Origin: an uncultured Flavonifractor sp.
Lineage (GTDB): Bacteria; Bacillota; Clostridia; Oscillospirales; Oscillospiraceae
Reading direction: 5' to 3'
Assembly (NCBI RefSeq): GCF_944385615.1
Contig: NZ_CALWXV010000006.1
Location: 16,404-80,403 of the forward strand
Length of the DNA stretch: 64,000 nucleotides
The notes under the pieces were generated by a model, which did not search any database, had not been told where the DNA came from, and saw nothing but the letters and a program-made list of their open reading frames with translations. Below, piece after piece: positions 15,233-24,117 of this stretch (within the stretch, counting starts at the first letter, position 1; every line of letters starts with the position of its first letter). The position numbers and the translations under genes were made by a program.

Positions 15233-16447
15233 ATGGGCCGTTTTTCCATCCTGCTGCTGACCACCATGACCGCTGTGGTCCTCACCGGCTGCCAGAGCGC
15301 CCCCGTCTCCACTCCCACCCCAGAGGCGGCAGTCACCCCCACCCCTACCGCTGCGCCCACGCCCACACCTACCCCCCAGCCCCCCACCACCGCCACCCTG
15401 GCGGTGTGCGGCGACGTGATGAGCCACATGCCGGTGACCAACGACGCCTGGGACGAGGGGGCGGGCATCTACGACTACACCCCCATTTTTGAGGCGGCCC
15501 GCCCCTATGTGGAGGGGGCGGACTACGCCGTGGCCAACCTGGAGACCACCCTGTCCACCCAGGGGCCTTATTCCGGCTACCCGGCCTTCAAATCCCCCGC
15601 CGCCCTGGCAGGCGATCTGAAGGACCTGGGCTTTGATCTGGTGCTCACTGCCAACAACCACTGTCTGGACCGGGGGTATGACGGGTTGGTATCCACCCTG
15701 GACCAGCTGGACCAGGCGGGGCTGGCTCATGTGGGCACCGCCCGCTCGGCGGAGGAGGCCCAGCCCGATACCGCCATCCAGGTGGCCGACGTGGGGGGCA
15801 TTTCGGTGGCCTTTCTGGGGTACACCTACGGCACCAACGGCATCCCCCTGCCCAGCGGCAAGGACTATGCCGTCAACCTTTTCAACACCGATTACATGAC
15901 CACCCTGTCCACCCCGGACACCGACCGGCTGGAAGCCGATCTGGCCGCCGCCCGGGCGCTGGACACCGATCTCATCGCCGTGATGATCCACTGGGGAGTG
16001 GAGTACCAGACCACCCAAAATTCCTATCAGGAGGAGCTGACCGACCTGCTCATCGCCAACGGGGCCGACCTGGTGCTGGGGGGCCACTCCCATGTGCCCC
16101 AGCCTCTGGAGATGCGCACCGTCACGGCGGCGGACGGCACCCAGCACACCGGCTTTGTGTGCTACTCTCTGGGCAACTTCATCTCCTCTCAGGTGGACCC
16201 CCTCACCGACACCACCGCAGTGCTCACCCTAGAGCTGACCCTGGATCATGAGACGGGAGAGGCAGGGGTCACCGGCTGGTCCTATGTGCCCATGCTCATG
16301 GTGCGGCGGGACGGCACCGCCCAGGTGTTTACCCTTACCGACGCCTCCGCCATCCCCGCCGGGGCCTCCGACGCCCTGGTCCACAAGCTGGAACAGGCTG
16401 TGTCGGACTGCGCCTCCATCCTGGGCCCCACCCCGGCGTCCCCCTGA
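15233..16447 (+). CDS. CapA-family metallophosphoesterase lipoprotein
   Basis: Start MGRFSILLLTTMTAVVLTGC follows AAGGAGG; Cys20 is the lipidated residue and a Thr/Pro repeat linker follows (404 residues). The domain has the CapA/PgsA-type motifs VCGDVMSH, NLETTLS, ANNHCLDRGYDGL, IHWGVEY, GGHSHVPQPLE and YSLGNFISSQ. CapA relatives take part in poly-gamma-glutamate or other capsule handling outside the cell; here there are no pgs synthesis genes nearby, so the substrate is unknown. Confidence 0.85.
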   Translation: MGRFSILLLTTMTAVVLTGCQSAPVSTPTPEAAVTPTPTAAPTPTPTPQPPTTATLAVCGDVMSHMPVTNDAWDEGAGIYDYTPIFEAARPYVEGADYAVANLETTLSTQGPYSGYPAFKSPAALAGDLKDLGFDLVLTANNHCLDRGYDGLVSTLDQLDQAGLAHVGTARSAEEAQPDTAIQVADVGGISVAFLGYTYGTNGIPLPSGKDYAVNLFNTDYMTTLSTPDTDRLEADLAAARALDTDLIAVMIHWGVEYQTTQNSYQEELTDLLIANGADLVLGGHSHVPQPLEMRTVTAADGTQHTGFVCYSLGNFISSQVDPLTDTTAVLTLELTLDHETGEAGVTGWSYVPMLMVRRDGTAQVFTLTDASAIPAGASDALVHKLEQAVSDCASILGPTPASP

Positions 16448-16460
16448 CCACAGCAAAAAC

Positions 16461-16501
16461 CAGCCCCTGGTCATTGTCTATTTGACAATGGCCAGGGGCT
16501 G
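16461..16501 (-). terminator. Long hairpin terminator between convergent genes
   Basis: CAGCCCCTGG and CATTGTC pair with GACAATG and CCAGGGGCTG around loop TATTT. The T run is on the minus strand, so it mainly ends the interrupted gene to the right, while the hairpin also faces the CapA-like gene. Confidence 0.75.
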
Positions 16502-16508
16502 AATTCAT

Positions 16509-17532
16509 TTATGCGCCGATAAACTCCGTAAATTCCAACAGGTTTTCCCGCAGGGACTTATCGCCGTCATACTGGTAGCCACCGCAGAAGGTCCCATCCT
16601 GCAGCCACCACAGCAGATCCTGGGGATGCTCTGGGTCTATGCCCTCCAAAGCCGTGTCGGTGGTGACCAGCAGCCTGCCGTGGGCCAGCAGGCCGTTGAG
16701 CTGGTCCATAAAATCGGCCAGCGCCGCCCCGTCAAAACCTTCGTGCATGGGGCTGCCCCAGTTCACATCAAAGCTGACGCTCTCCTCCTGAACGGGTACG
16801 GCCTTTCCCTGGGCGTCCAGGGAGAACAGGGTGTATGCATAGGTGGCATAGCCCTGGTACATGGTGGGGTTGTAGCGAAGCAAGTAGTCTTTCCCGTCCA
16901 GCTTACAGGCAAAGAGACTGTTGTAGCCGGAATGTGCGGCGTGGGCCTCTTCCCGCCACAGGACGGTGCCATCCGGTTTTTTTACCCGCAGTTCAAACCA
17001 GGGATATACATCGTCATGCTTTTCCAGTTCCACCGTCTCCAGCGTCCCGTCCTGGTCAAAATCATAGTCTCCCAGCAAAGCGGCGCTGTCTTCCTGTCTC
17101 TCCTCACCATAGAAGCAGATTAAAAATCCGCTCCTGCTCCACCCATTCTGCGGGTTCTGTCACAGAATATTGGCCTTCCTCAGGATGCATCCGCAGCTGG
17201 GCAGTGTATGTGGTCTGGTTCTGTGTGTAGAAGAAACGAACAGCGCCCCCGTCCACCCACTGAAAGTCGGATGTCAGAAAAAGTGCAACCTGATCGGCAT
17301 TGACGCAGAGCTGGGAACTGTCCTTCAGCTTTTCCAGCTTTGCGATTTGCGACACAATCTGCTGCGGCTCCATCTGGGAGGGATGGGCGTCCTCCATGGG
17401 AAAGGTACGGCTGGCGGTGAGATCACGCAAAAACCACACCCCCGCTACCACACCGGCCGCCAGAGCTGCTGCTGCCACCCAGAAGGCAGGCTTTTTGGAA
17501 TGGGTCACCCAGTTCAGAAAGACGTGCTTCAT
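16509..17532 (-). pseudogene. Membrane-anchored protein resembling the BlaR1/M56 ectodomain, frameshifted
   Basis: The start MKHVFLNWVTHSKKPAFWVA lies six bases from AAAGGAGG. A single membrane segment (residues 14-36) follows, the same basic-KPAFWV-TM pattern seen just before the extracellular part of clostridial BlaR1-type M56 peptidases; the peptidase half is absent. The frame stops after QERIFNLLLW at 17104, but the next frame reads on directly as FYGEERQEDSAALLGDYDFD and continues to 16509 (EF-hand-like DFDQDGTLETVELEKHDD, then a long surface domain). The total of 1024 bases is one over a multiple of three. One indel near 17110 therefore splits one gene; it may be real or a sequencing error. 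Confidence 0.65.
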
Positions 17533-17633
17533 GCCGTGCCTCCTTTTGTCTCAAACAGACCGTTCACCGTTAGTCTATTGGAGCAGGCACCAAAAGTCAA
17601 CAGAATGTTCCATACTTCTGCCAGGCACACCGC

Positions 17634-17667
17634 AAAAAGCCCAACTCCACTCATGGAGTTGGGCTTT
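17634..17667 (-). terminator. Terminator after spoIIP
   Basis: GCCCAACTCCA / TGGAGTTGGGC with loop CTCA, with a T run on the minus strand. It lies just beyond the spoIIP stop codon. Confidence 0.8.
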
Positions 17668-17689
17668 GCCATTTTTTCGACAGCTTCAG

Positions 17690-18847
17690 CTACTCCGCCA
17701 GCCCCAGCAGCACCTGCCCAGCGGCCCGGGCAAAGAGCCGGGCCCCCGCCAGGGCCTCCTGGAGGGTATTGCCGTGGGTACCCACCTCCACCAGCAGGGA
17801 GCCAGTGGACAGCTCCTGGTTATAGCTGGAGGCGCGGAAGGTCATGGGCCGGGCCAGAGTGGGATAGAGGGTATTCATACCGGTCTGGAGCTTGCAGGCC
17901 AGGGTGAGATTTTCCATCCAGTGGGGATTGCTGCCGTTCTGGCCGTGACCCACCACCAGCATCACCTGGGCGGTGTCCACCCCGTCGATCCGGGTCACCG
18001 CCTTGTATACCGTGCCATCCTCCCCCACCAGGGCGTCCCGGTGGACGTCCAGCACAATTTTGATGGAGGGATACTGGGCCAGATAGTCCTTTACCGTCTG
18101 GGCCGAGCGGGTATAGGCCTGGTTGTACTGGGGATAGTCGTGGAGGGTACGGTCGTGGACCACCCTTAATCCCATCTCGGTGAACACCCGCTCCATCTCA
18201 TCTCCCACCCGGAGCATATTGTCCTCCTCCTCCAGGGTGCGGGACTGGTCGCTGGGGGTATATACGTCGGTGCCGTCGGGGGTATAGGCCTCGGTAGCGT
18301 GGGTATGTATGATGAGGATTTGGGGTCCCTCCGCCGGCAGGGTGATGTTCACCGCCGCCCCAGCGGCCCCCGCCAGATCCACGCTCTCCCCGGTGCGGTT
18401 GTAGAGGTACAGTCCCCCCGCCACGTCATAGCCCTGGGGGCTGGTGGGGATGAGGGTGCGGGCCACAATGTCCGACGGGGCGGCGGTGACCTGGGGCTCC
18501 TCCCCCATGTCGTCGTGGTCCTCGGCAGGCTGTCCGGCGGGCAGCTGTGGGTCCTCCTCTGTCCCGCTCAGGTACTCCGCCACCGCCCCCTGGCTGCCGG
18601 TCAGCAGCAGGGACTGCCCCACCGCCAGCCGGTCCCAGCCGTCCAGCAGGCTCAAAGGCCCGTCCTCCTCCGGGGCCTTTCCCAGCTCCGCCGCCAGGGC
18701 GGTGGCCACAAAGCCGCCGCTCTCCCCCAGACTCCGCAGGGCCCCCGACGCGCCGCCGCACAACAGCAGCAGCCACACCGCCAGGGTGGCCAGGAACAGA
18801 GCGGCGCACCGCCGCAGCAGCCGTTTCCAAACAATGGGCCGTTTCAT
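17690..18847 (-). CDS. spoIIP: Stage II sporulation protein P
   Basis: This 385-residue protein has one N-terminal membrane anchor (residues 12-33) and a long variable region. The amidase/endopeptidase core runs from about residue 150: ILIIHTHATEAYTP carries the catalytic His and Glu, and KIVLDVHRDALVGEDG and VVGHGQNG are the other family motifs. SpoIIP cleaves septal and engulfment peptidoglycan with SpoIID and SpoIIM in the mother cell. It shows that the host can probably sporulate. The gene stands alone; gpr is not next to it. Confidence 0.93.
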   Translation of the reverse strand: MKRPIVWKRLLRRCAALFLATLAVWLLLLCGGASGALRSLGESGGFVATALAAELGKAPEEDGPLSLLDGWDRLAVGQSLLLTGSQGAVAEYLSGTEEDPQLPAGQPAEDHDDMGEEPQVTAAPSDIVARTLIPTSPQGYDVAGGLYLYNRTGESVDLAGAAGAAVNITLPAEGPQILIIHTHATEAYTPDGTDVYTPSDQSRTLEEEDNMLRVGDEMERVFTEMGLRVVHDRTLHDYPQYNQAYTRSAQTVKDYLAQYPSIKIVLDVHRDALVGEDGTVYKAVTRIDGVDTAQVMLVVGHGQNGSNPHWMENLTLACKLQTGMNTLYPTLARPMTFRASSYNQELSTGSLLVEVGTHGNTLQEALAGARLFARAAGQVLLGLAE

Positions 18848-18953
18848 ATCGCACCATCCTCATCTGTATTCCCGGCGTCCCCGGGTCATTCTACCCTATG
18901 CGCCGCCCCCGGCAGGTATGCCTTGTCCCAGAAAAACCTCCGCCTAAAAATAG

Positions 18954-18966
18954 TTTGACGGTCAAA
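18954..18966. promoter_or_regulatory. FabT-box-like operator
   Basis: TTTGACGGTCAAA is a perfect six-base inverted repeat around G. The known FabT sites of streptococci have the form TTTGA-N-TCAAA, so this is a good candidate site for the MarR protein encoded immediately downstream. It ends eight bases before the -35 box. Confidence 0.6.
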
Positions 18967-18974
18967 ATAGTATC

Positions 18975-19002
18975 TTGACTTTTCCCTTTAATCCGGTATA
19001 AT
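18975..19002 (+). promoter_or_regulatory. Promoter of the MarR-degV operon
   Basis: TTGACT (18975-18980), a 16-bp spacer and TATAAT (18997-19002) give a strong sigma-A promoter 40 bases before the MarR start. Confidence 0.75.
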
Positions 19003-19041
19003 GCAGTTGCTGACACAGGCCATGGAGGAAAGGAGGCATCT

Positions 19042-19509
19042 GTGGAGCGTTCCAGCGAGTTATTTCATCAGTTTCTCTCCGAGGTCTTTGGGGACATCCT
19101 GAAGCGGGAGGAGGCCAGCCTGGCCGCGGGGGACCTGTCCCTGCGGGAGGTGCAGCTCATCGACGCGGTGTGCCGCACGGTGGACCAGGGCGGGGACAAC
19201 CGCTCCACCGCCATTGCCGCCGCCCGGCAGATGCCGGCGGGCACCCTGACCTGCGCCGTGGACCTGTTGGTAAAGAAAGGCTACCTCACCCGCCTGCGGG
19301 ACAGAAAGGACCGGCGGGTGGTGCGGCTGATGCCCACCCAGCAGGGCCGGGCTGCCAGCGAACAGCACCGGGCCTTCCACCGCCGGATCGCCGACAGTCT
19401 TTTATCCGTTCTCACCGATCAGGAGGCCTCCGCCCTGCTGCGGGGGCTGGAGAAGCTCACCGACTTTTTTCGGGGCGGCCCCCAGGCCCCAGTCAATCAG
19501 AAACCATAA
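19042..19509 (+). CDS. MarR-family regulator, FabT-like
   Basis: A GTG start (MERSSELFHQFLSEVFGDIL) lies five bases after AAAGGAGG; 155 residues. The winged helix is at residues 50-105: NRSTAIAAARQMPAGTLTCA, then LLVKKGYLTRLRDRKDRRVV, the MarR wing signature. It is followed after 24 bp by a degV gene, and its promoter has a TTTGAC/GTCAAA palindrome like the FabT box. FabT represses fatty-acid synthesis genes when acyl-ACP or fatty acids are abundant, so regulation of fatty-acid uptake or synthesis is inferred. Autoregulation is likely. Confidence 0.75.
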   Translation: MERSSELFHQFLSEVFGDILKREEASLAAGDLSLREVQLIDAVCRTVDQGGDNRSTAIAAARQMPAGTLTCAVDLLVKKGYLTRLRDRKDRRVVRLMPTQQGRAASEQHRAFHRRIADSLLSVLTDQEASALLRGLEKLTDFFRGGPQAPVNQKP

Positions 19510-19533
19510 CAGTGCGGATAAGTGAGGTTATTT

Positions 19534-20406
19534 ATGAGTAAAATCGCCATCGCCACCGACAGCAACAGCGGCATCACCCAGGCCCAGGGCAAGGAGCTGG
19601 GCATTTTTGTGCTGCCCATGCCCTTTTACATCAACGACGAGCTCTTTCTGGAGGATATCACCCTCTCTCAGGAGCAGTTCTATCAGCGGCTGGAGGAAGG
19701 CGCCGACGTAAAGACCACCCAGCCCTCCCCCGGCGACGTTACCGACCTGTGGGACAAGATCCTCCAGGACTATGACCAGATCGTATATATTCCCATGTCC
19801 AGCGGCCTGAGCAGCTCCTGTGAGACCGCCATGATGCTGGCCCAGGACTACGAGGGCAAGGTCTTTGTGGTCAACAACCAGCGCATCTCGGTGACTCAGC
19901 GCCAGTCGGTGCTGGACGCCAAGGCCATGGCCCAGGCGGGCAAGAGCGCCCAGGAGATCCATGATTATCTGGAGCGCACCAAATTTGACTCGGATATCTA
20001 CATCACCGTGGATACCCTGAAGTACTTAAAGAAGGGCGGCCGCTGCACCCCCGCCGCCGCCGCTCTGGGGGCGGTGCTGGGCATCAAGCCGGTGCTGCGC
20101 ATCAAGGGGGAAAAGCTGGACTCCTTTGCCAAGGTCCGGGGCTGGAAGGCGGCCAAAAAGTCCATGATCGACGCCATCCGCCACACCATGGACACCGATT
20201 TTGCCGGTCTGTCCGGTCCTGAGCAGCTCCACATCGCCGCCGCTTACACCGGCGACCGGGCCGCCGCCGAGGAGTGGCGGAAGGAGCTGGAGGCCACCTT
20301 CCCCGGCTACCCCATTCACATGGACCCCCTGTCCCTGTCGGTGGCCTGCCACATCGGCCCCGGCGCCCAGGCAGTGACCGTCAGCAAGGCTCTGGAGCTG
20401 AAATAA
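19534..20406 (+). CDS. DegV-family fatty-acid-binding protein (FakB-like)
   Basis: The product, 290 residues from MSKIAIATDSNSGITQAQGK, has the DegV signature: ATDSNSGI at the N terminus, TTQPSPGDV, IPMSSGLSSS with the phosphate-coordinating serines, and the hinge region YLKKGGRCTPAAAALG. DegV/FakB proteins carry a fatty acid as substrate for the kinase FakA, giving acyl-phosphate for phospholipid synthesis. A FakA gene is present at 39.5 kb and a second DegV at 35.3 kb. It is co-transcribed with the FabT-like gene, which links regulator and carrier. Confidence 0.88.
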   Translation: MSKIAIATDSNSGITQAQGKELGIFVLPMPFYINDELFLEDITLSQEQFYQRLEEGADVKTTQPSPGDVTDLWDKILQDYDQIVYIPMSSGLSSSCETAMMLAQDYEGKVFVVNNQRISVTQRQSVLDAKAMAQAGKSAQEIHDYLERTKFDSDIYITVDTLKYLKKGGRCTPAAAALGAVLGIKPVLRIKGEKLDSFAKVRGWKAAKKSMIDAIRHTMDTDFAGLSGPEQLHIAAAYTGDRAAAEEWRKELEATFPGYPIHMDPLSLSVACHIGPGAQAVTVSKALELK

Positions 20407-20414
20407 CTTTCATG

Positions 20415-20454
20415 AAAACAGGCGGACCGCAATTTTTGCGGTCCGCCTGTTTTT
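20415..20454 (+). terminator. Terminator of the MarR-degV operon
   Basis: ACAGGCGGACCGCA / TGCGGTCCGCCTGT hairpin followed by a T run. Confidence 0.9.
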
Positions 20455-20687
20455 ACACCTCTTTACGGAAAATAGCCGGTTCTTTTCCACATTTCCCGGC
20501 CGGATTGTGGAAAACTTCGTGGAAAACGGCCCTCTCCGGTGGAAAGAACGGTCCTTCCCGATCCTGTCGAGGATGGAAACAATTTAAAAATCATGCATAT
20601 TTTCTTCATAATTCCGCCACAATTACGGGTTATCCTAAGACTCGTTCAAAGGAAACAACAAACCTGTTGTCAAAGGAGAGATCCGTT

Positions 20688-22007
20688 ATGTATTACAGCG
20701 ATTATAACCGGCCCCCCGAAGATCGGGAGCCCATCATAGAGACCGACCAGTTCCAAGTCCATGACGCCGAGCCCCCCAAGAAAAAGAAAAAGGGCGGCTT
20801 TGGCAAGCTGATTGCCGTAGGCCTGTGCTGCGCCGTCATCGGCGGCGCGGTGGGCGGCGGCGGCGTGTGGGCCGCCAGCCGGTTCGGCAGCAATTCCACC
20901 ACCATCTATGAAGGCAATCGTCCTACCGCCGTGTCTCTGGCCAATGTGGACGGCAAGACCGTCCTCTCCGCCGAAGAGGTATACGCCTCCAACCTGGGGG
21001 CGGTTGTGGGCGTTAACGGCAACGTGACCACCAACGTGTGGGGCCAGACCGTGAAAAACGCCGTGTCCGGCTCCGGCTTCGTTATCAGTTCCAACGCCAC
21101 CACCAGCTACATCCTCACCAACTACCACGTGATTGACGGGGTCAGCGACATCAAAGTGACCTTCGCCGACGGCAGCAGCTATGACGCCACTCTGGTGGGC
21201 GGTGAGGAGGAAAACGACATCGCTGTGCTGCAAATCAACCAGGGCAACCTGCAAACCGTGGTGCTGGGCGACTCGGACGCCATCAACGTGGGCGAGAACG
21301 TGTACGCCATCGGCAATCCCCTGGGTGAGCTGACCTTCACCTTCACCGGCGGCTATGTCTCCGCCAAGGATCGCTCGGTGACCATGAGCGACGGCACCGT
21401 CATGAACATGATCCAGACCGACACCGCCATCAACTCGGGCAACTCCGGCGGTCCCCTGTTTGACAAGTACGGCCAGGTGGTGGGTATCGTGTCCGCCAAG
21501 CTTTCCTCCAGCTCCAGCTCGGAGGCCTCTGTGGAGGGTCTGGGCTTCGCCATCCCCATCAATGACGTGAAGGACATGGTCACCTCCATCATGGAGAACG
21601 GCTACGTCACCGGCAAGCCCAACGTGGGCATTCTCATGAATGACGTGGATAGCTCCGCTCAGCGGTACGGCGTTCCCGCCGGGGCAGAGATCATGGCCAT
21701 TCTGGACGGCTCCTGCGCCCAGACCGACGGCCTCCAGGTAGGCGACATCATCACCGCTGTGGACGATACCACCGTCACCAGCTCCTCTCAGCTCTCCTCC
21801 GCCGTAAAGAATTATAAGGCCGGCGACACCGTCACCTTTACAGTGTACCGGGACGGCCAGACCACCACCGTCCAGGTAACGCTGGACGAGGACAACCAGG
21901 AGCGGCAGGAGGCCATGAACCAGCTCCAGAGCGACTACCAGTCCCAGCAGTCTCAGTCCCAGCAGGGCGGCAATTACTACTACAACTTCCCCTTCGGCGG
22001 CTGGTAA
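20688..22007 (+). CDS. HtrA/DegP-like membrane serine protease
   Basis: The start is the ATG seven bases after AAAGGAGAG; 439 residues. A cytoplasmic Lys-rich N terminus (PPKKKKKGGFGKL) precedes one membrane segment (residues 43-63). The trypsin-like domain shows the triad His in ILTNYHVIDG, Asp in ENDIAVLQI and Ser in SGNSGGPLFD. A single PDZ domain follows (LQVGDIITAVDDTTVTSSSQ), then a Gln/Ser-rich tail ending YYYNFPFGGW. It degrades or refolds misfolded exported proteins outside the membrane, usually as part of the envelope stress response. Confidence 0.93.
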   Translation: MYYSDYNRPPEDREPIIETDQFQVHDAEPPKKKKKGGFGKLIAVGLCCAVIGGAVGGGGVWAASRFGSNSTTIYEGNRPTAVSLANVDGKTVLSAEEVYASNLGAVVGVNGNVTTNVWGQTVKNAVSGSGFVISSNATTSYILTNYHVIDGVSDIKVTFADGSSYDATLVGGEEENDIAVLQINQGNLQTVVLGDSDAINVGENVYAIGNPLGELTFTFTGGYVSAKDRSVTMSDGTVMNMIQTDTAINSGNSGGPLFDKYGQVVGIVSAKLSSSSSSEASVEGLGFAIPINDVKDMVTSIMENGYVTGKPNVGILMNDVDSSAQRYGVPAGAEIMAILDGSCAQTDGLQVGDIITAVDDTTVTSSSQLSSAVKNYKAGDTVTFTVYRDGQTTTVQVTLDEDNQERQEAMNQLQSDYQSQQSQSQQGGNYYYNFPFGGW

Positions 22008-22021
22008 TCATCACGCTATAC

Positions 22022-22058
22022 AAAACCCGGATGTGCTAAACAGCACATCCGGGTTTTT
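22022..22058 (+). terminator. Terminator after htrA-like gene
   Basis: AACCCGGATGTGCT / AGCACATCCGGGTT with loop AAAC, then T run. Confidence 0.9.
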
Positions 22059-22070
22059 ATGTATTGGCAC

Positions 22071-22106
22071 AAAAAACGGACGGAGCCGGTCGGCTCCGTC
22101 CGTTTT
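22071..22106 (-). terminator. Terminator after oppA-like gene
   Basis: ACGGACGGAGCC / GGCTCCGTCCGT with a six-T run on the minus strand, just beyond the binding-protein stop codon. Confidence 0.85.
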
Positions 22107-22123
22107 GGGGGGTCTTGATGATC

Positions 22124-23851
22124 TTAGCCCTGGGTGCAGGTGTCGAAGAAGAAGTAGCCCAGGGGGCAGTAGTACATACCCTCAATGCCGTCGGCCAGCA
22201 TATAGGACTGGGTGTAGAAGTACAGGGGGTTGACCACCCAATCCTGCTCCAGCAGGATGTCCTCAGCCTCGTGCATGAGCTGCATCCGGGTAGCAACATC
22301 GGAGGTGGCCTTAGCCTCCTGAATCTTGGCGTCATAGTCGGGGTTGGAGTACTGAGCGTCGTTGTTGCCGCCGCCGGTGAGCCACATATCCAGGAAGGTC
22401 ATGGGATCATTGTAGTCAGCGATCCAGCCGTTACGGGCGATGGAGTAATCGCCGTCCTTACGGGTCTGCAGGAAGGTGCCCCACTCCTGGTTGGTCAGGG
22501 TGACGGTCACGCCCAGCTCGGTCTGCCACATGTTCTGCAGAGCCTCGGCAATGGCCTTGTGGTTGTCGTCGGTGTTGTACAGGTACTCAACCACAGGGAA
22601 ACCCTCGCCGTTGGGATAGCCAGCCTCGGCCAGCAGAGCACGGGCCTCCTCGCAGTTGGCCTCGTAAGCGTCGGTAGTGGGATCGTAGTAGTCGCCGCCC
22701 ACGGTGCGGAAGTCGTCGCCCTCAACACCGGCAGCGTCGTACACGCCGGCGGGCACATAGGCGCCGGCCTCCACCTGACCGGTCTGAGTGATCTCGGTCA
22801 CGATATAGTTGCGGTCCACAGCCAGGGTGAAGGCCTTACGGACGCGCCAGTCGTCGAAGGGAGCCTTCTGGGTCTGGTAGCAGACATAGTAGGTGCCCAG
22901 GTAATCCACAACCTTCATCTCGCCGGAGGACAGCAGGCCGGCCACCTCGTCCACGGGCACGGTCTCGATGAAGTCCAGCTCGCCGGTGTTAAAGCCGTTC
23001 AGCTGGGCGTTGTTGTCGTCCATCAGCTTGAAGGTGATCTTCTGGGGACCCAGCTTATCCACATTGTAGTAGTACTCGTTGGGCTCCATGACGATCTGAG
23101 AGTTGGTCTCACGGACGGTCATCTTGTAAGCGCCGTTGGAGATATAGGTCTCGGGGGTGTAGGTCCACTCGGGATTGCTCACCACGTCCTCACGCACGGG
23201 GAAGGTGGCGGGGAAGGCGCAGATCTCGGTGAAGTAGGGCAGATCAGAAGTGATGGTGACCACGAAGGTCTTGTCGTCGGGAGCGGAAACGCCCAGCTCA
23301 GAGGGCTCCATCTCGCCGTTCATGATGGCGTTGGCGTTGACCACGCTGTCGATCATATAGCTGTAATCAGCGGCGGTGGCGGGGGTGACCAGGCGCTGCC
23401 AGGAATACACGAAGTCCTGAGCGGTCACGTCCTTGCCGTCGGACCACTTGATGCCGTCGCGCAGGTGGAAGGTGTAGGTGACGGTGCCGTCCTCGTTGAC
23501 CACCTTGTCATAGCTCTCAGCCTGGCCGTAGCCCAGCTTGGCGTCGTTGCAGGTGCCGTCGGAACCGGCGGTCTCGCTGCCGGAATCCTCCCAGCGCATC
23601 AGACCCTCAAACATGTGGTTGATCATGATGGCGCCGTCGACCGCGCTGTTCAGGGCAGGGTCAATGGTTTGGGGCTCGGAAGCGATGCTCATGCTGATCT
23701 CAAAAGCGCCGCTGCTCTCATTGTTGGCCGTTTCGCTGTTCTGGGGGGCGGTGCTGTTGGTGCTGCCCTCATTGCCGTTGCCGCAGCCGGCCAGCACGCC
23801 AAACACGAGGGCCCCGGACAGAGCCAGAGAGACAAGCTTTCTCTTTTTCAT
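22124..23851 (-). CDS. oppA: Oligopeptide ABC transporter substrate-binding lipoprotein
   Basis: The product is 575 residues from MKKRKLVSLALSGALVFGVL followed by AGC; Cys22 is the lipidated residue and GGAGG lies upstream. It has the SBP_bac_5 layout: a Ser/Asn-rich linker, ASEPQTIDPALNSAVDGA, and WQRLVTPATAADYSYM in lobe I. It captures peptides outside the membrane for the permease encoded upstream (oppB-C-D-F). It has its own promoter and a hairpin-rich leader, expected because binding proteins are needed in excess. The exact ligand class (oligo- or dipeptides) cannot be told. Confidence 0.9.
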   Translation of the reverse strand: MKKRKLVSLALSGALVFGVLAGCGNGNEGSTNSTAPQNSETANNESSGAFEISMSIASEPQTIDPALNSAVDGAIMINHMFEGLMRWEDSGSETAGSDGTCNDAKLGYGQAESYDKVVNEDGTVTYTFHLRDGIKWSDGKDVTAQDFVYSWQRLVTPATAADYSYMIDSVVNANAIMNGEMEPSELGVSAPDDKTFVVTITSDLPYFTEICAFPATFPVREDVVSNPEWTYTPETYISNGAYKMTVRETNSQIVMEPNEYYYNVDKLGPQKITFKLMDDNNAQLNGFNTGELDFIETVPVDEVAGLLSSGEMKVVDYLGTYYVCYQTQKAPFDDWRVRKAFTLAVDRNYIVTEITQTGQVEAGAYVPAGVYDAAGVEGDDFRTVGGDYYDPTTDAYEANCEEARALLAEAGYPNGEGFPVVEYLYNTDDNHKAIAEALQNMWQTELGVTVTLTNQEWGTFLQTRKDGDYSIARNGWIADYNDPMTFLDMWLTGGGNNDAQYSNPDYDAKIQEAKATSDVATRMQLMHEAEDILLEQDWVVNPLYFYTQSYMLADGIEGMYYCPLGYFFFDTCTQG

Positions 23852-23974
23852 GGTTGGACCTCCATCTTTCATTTTTGTATCGAATCGCCCGAAGGCGGGA
23901 TACACCAGCAGAGGATCTTGGCGCCCGCTTGCGGGCGCCGAAAGGCCATGGCCTTTCACACGGTAAAGTAACTG
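23852..23974 (-). promoter_or_regulatory. Leader of oppA with tandem hairpins
   Basis: Between the oppA promoter and its ribosome site lie GAAAGGCC/GGCCTTTC (23940-23957, an 18-bp perfect palindrome), GGCGCCCGC/GCGGGCGCC (23920-23939) and a weaker CCCGCC/GGGCG hairpin (about 23886-23900). They would form a series of stable stems in the 5' untranslated RNA. They may protect the transcript from decay or control translation. No known riboswitch class is recognised. Confidence 0.5.
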
Positions 23975-23980
23975 AGTGGT

Positions 23981-24010
23981 ATTATACCACAGGTAAGTAC
24001 ACGGTGTAAA
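23981..24010 (-). promoter_or_regulatory. oppA promoter with overlapping palindrome
   Basis: On the minus strand, TTTACA (24010-24005), an 18-bp spacer and TATAAT (23986-23981). The -10 box lies inside the palindrome TGGTATTATACCA (23977-23989), a possible operator. Confidence 0.6.
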
Positions 24011-24051
24011 GGAAATGTTTCAAAATTGTTACAGGCTTGTAAGTTTGTTTG

Positions 24052-24079
24052 AAAAAAGGCGGCTTTGGCCGCCTTTTTT
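24052..24079 (-). terminator. Terminator of the oppBCDF operon
   Basis: AAAAAAGGCGGC / GCCGCCTTTTTT with a four-base loop, a perfect bidirectional hairpin with T run. It separates oppBCDF from the oppA transcription unit. Confidence 0.9.
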
Positions 24080-24117
24080 CCACTATTTTTCCATTTTTGG
24101 ATGGCACACAAGAGCGT

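Noticed and set aside
22064-23971. Long plus-strand frame opposite oppA
   Set aside because: Composition rich in Val/Gly/His and no motifs; oppA on the minus strand has all family features.
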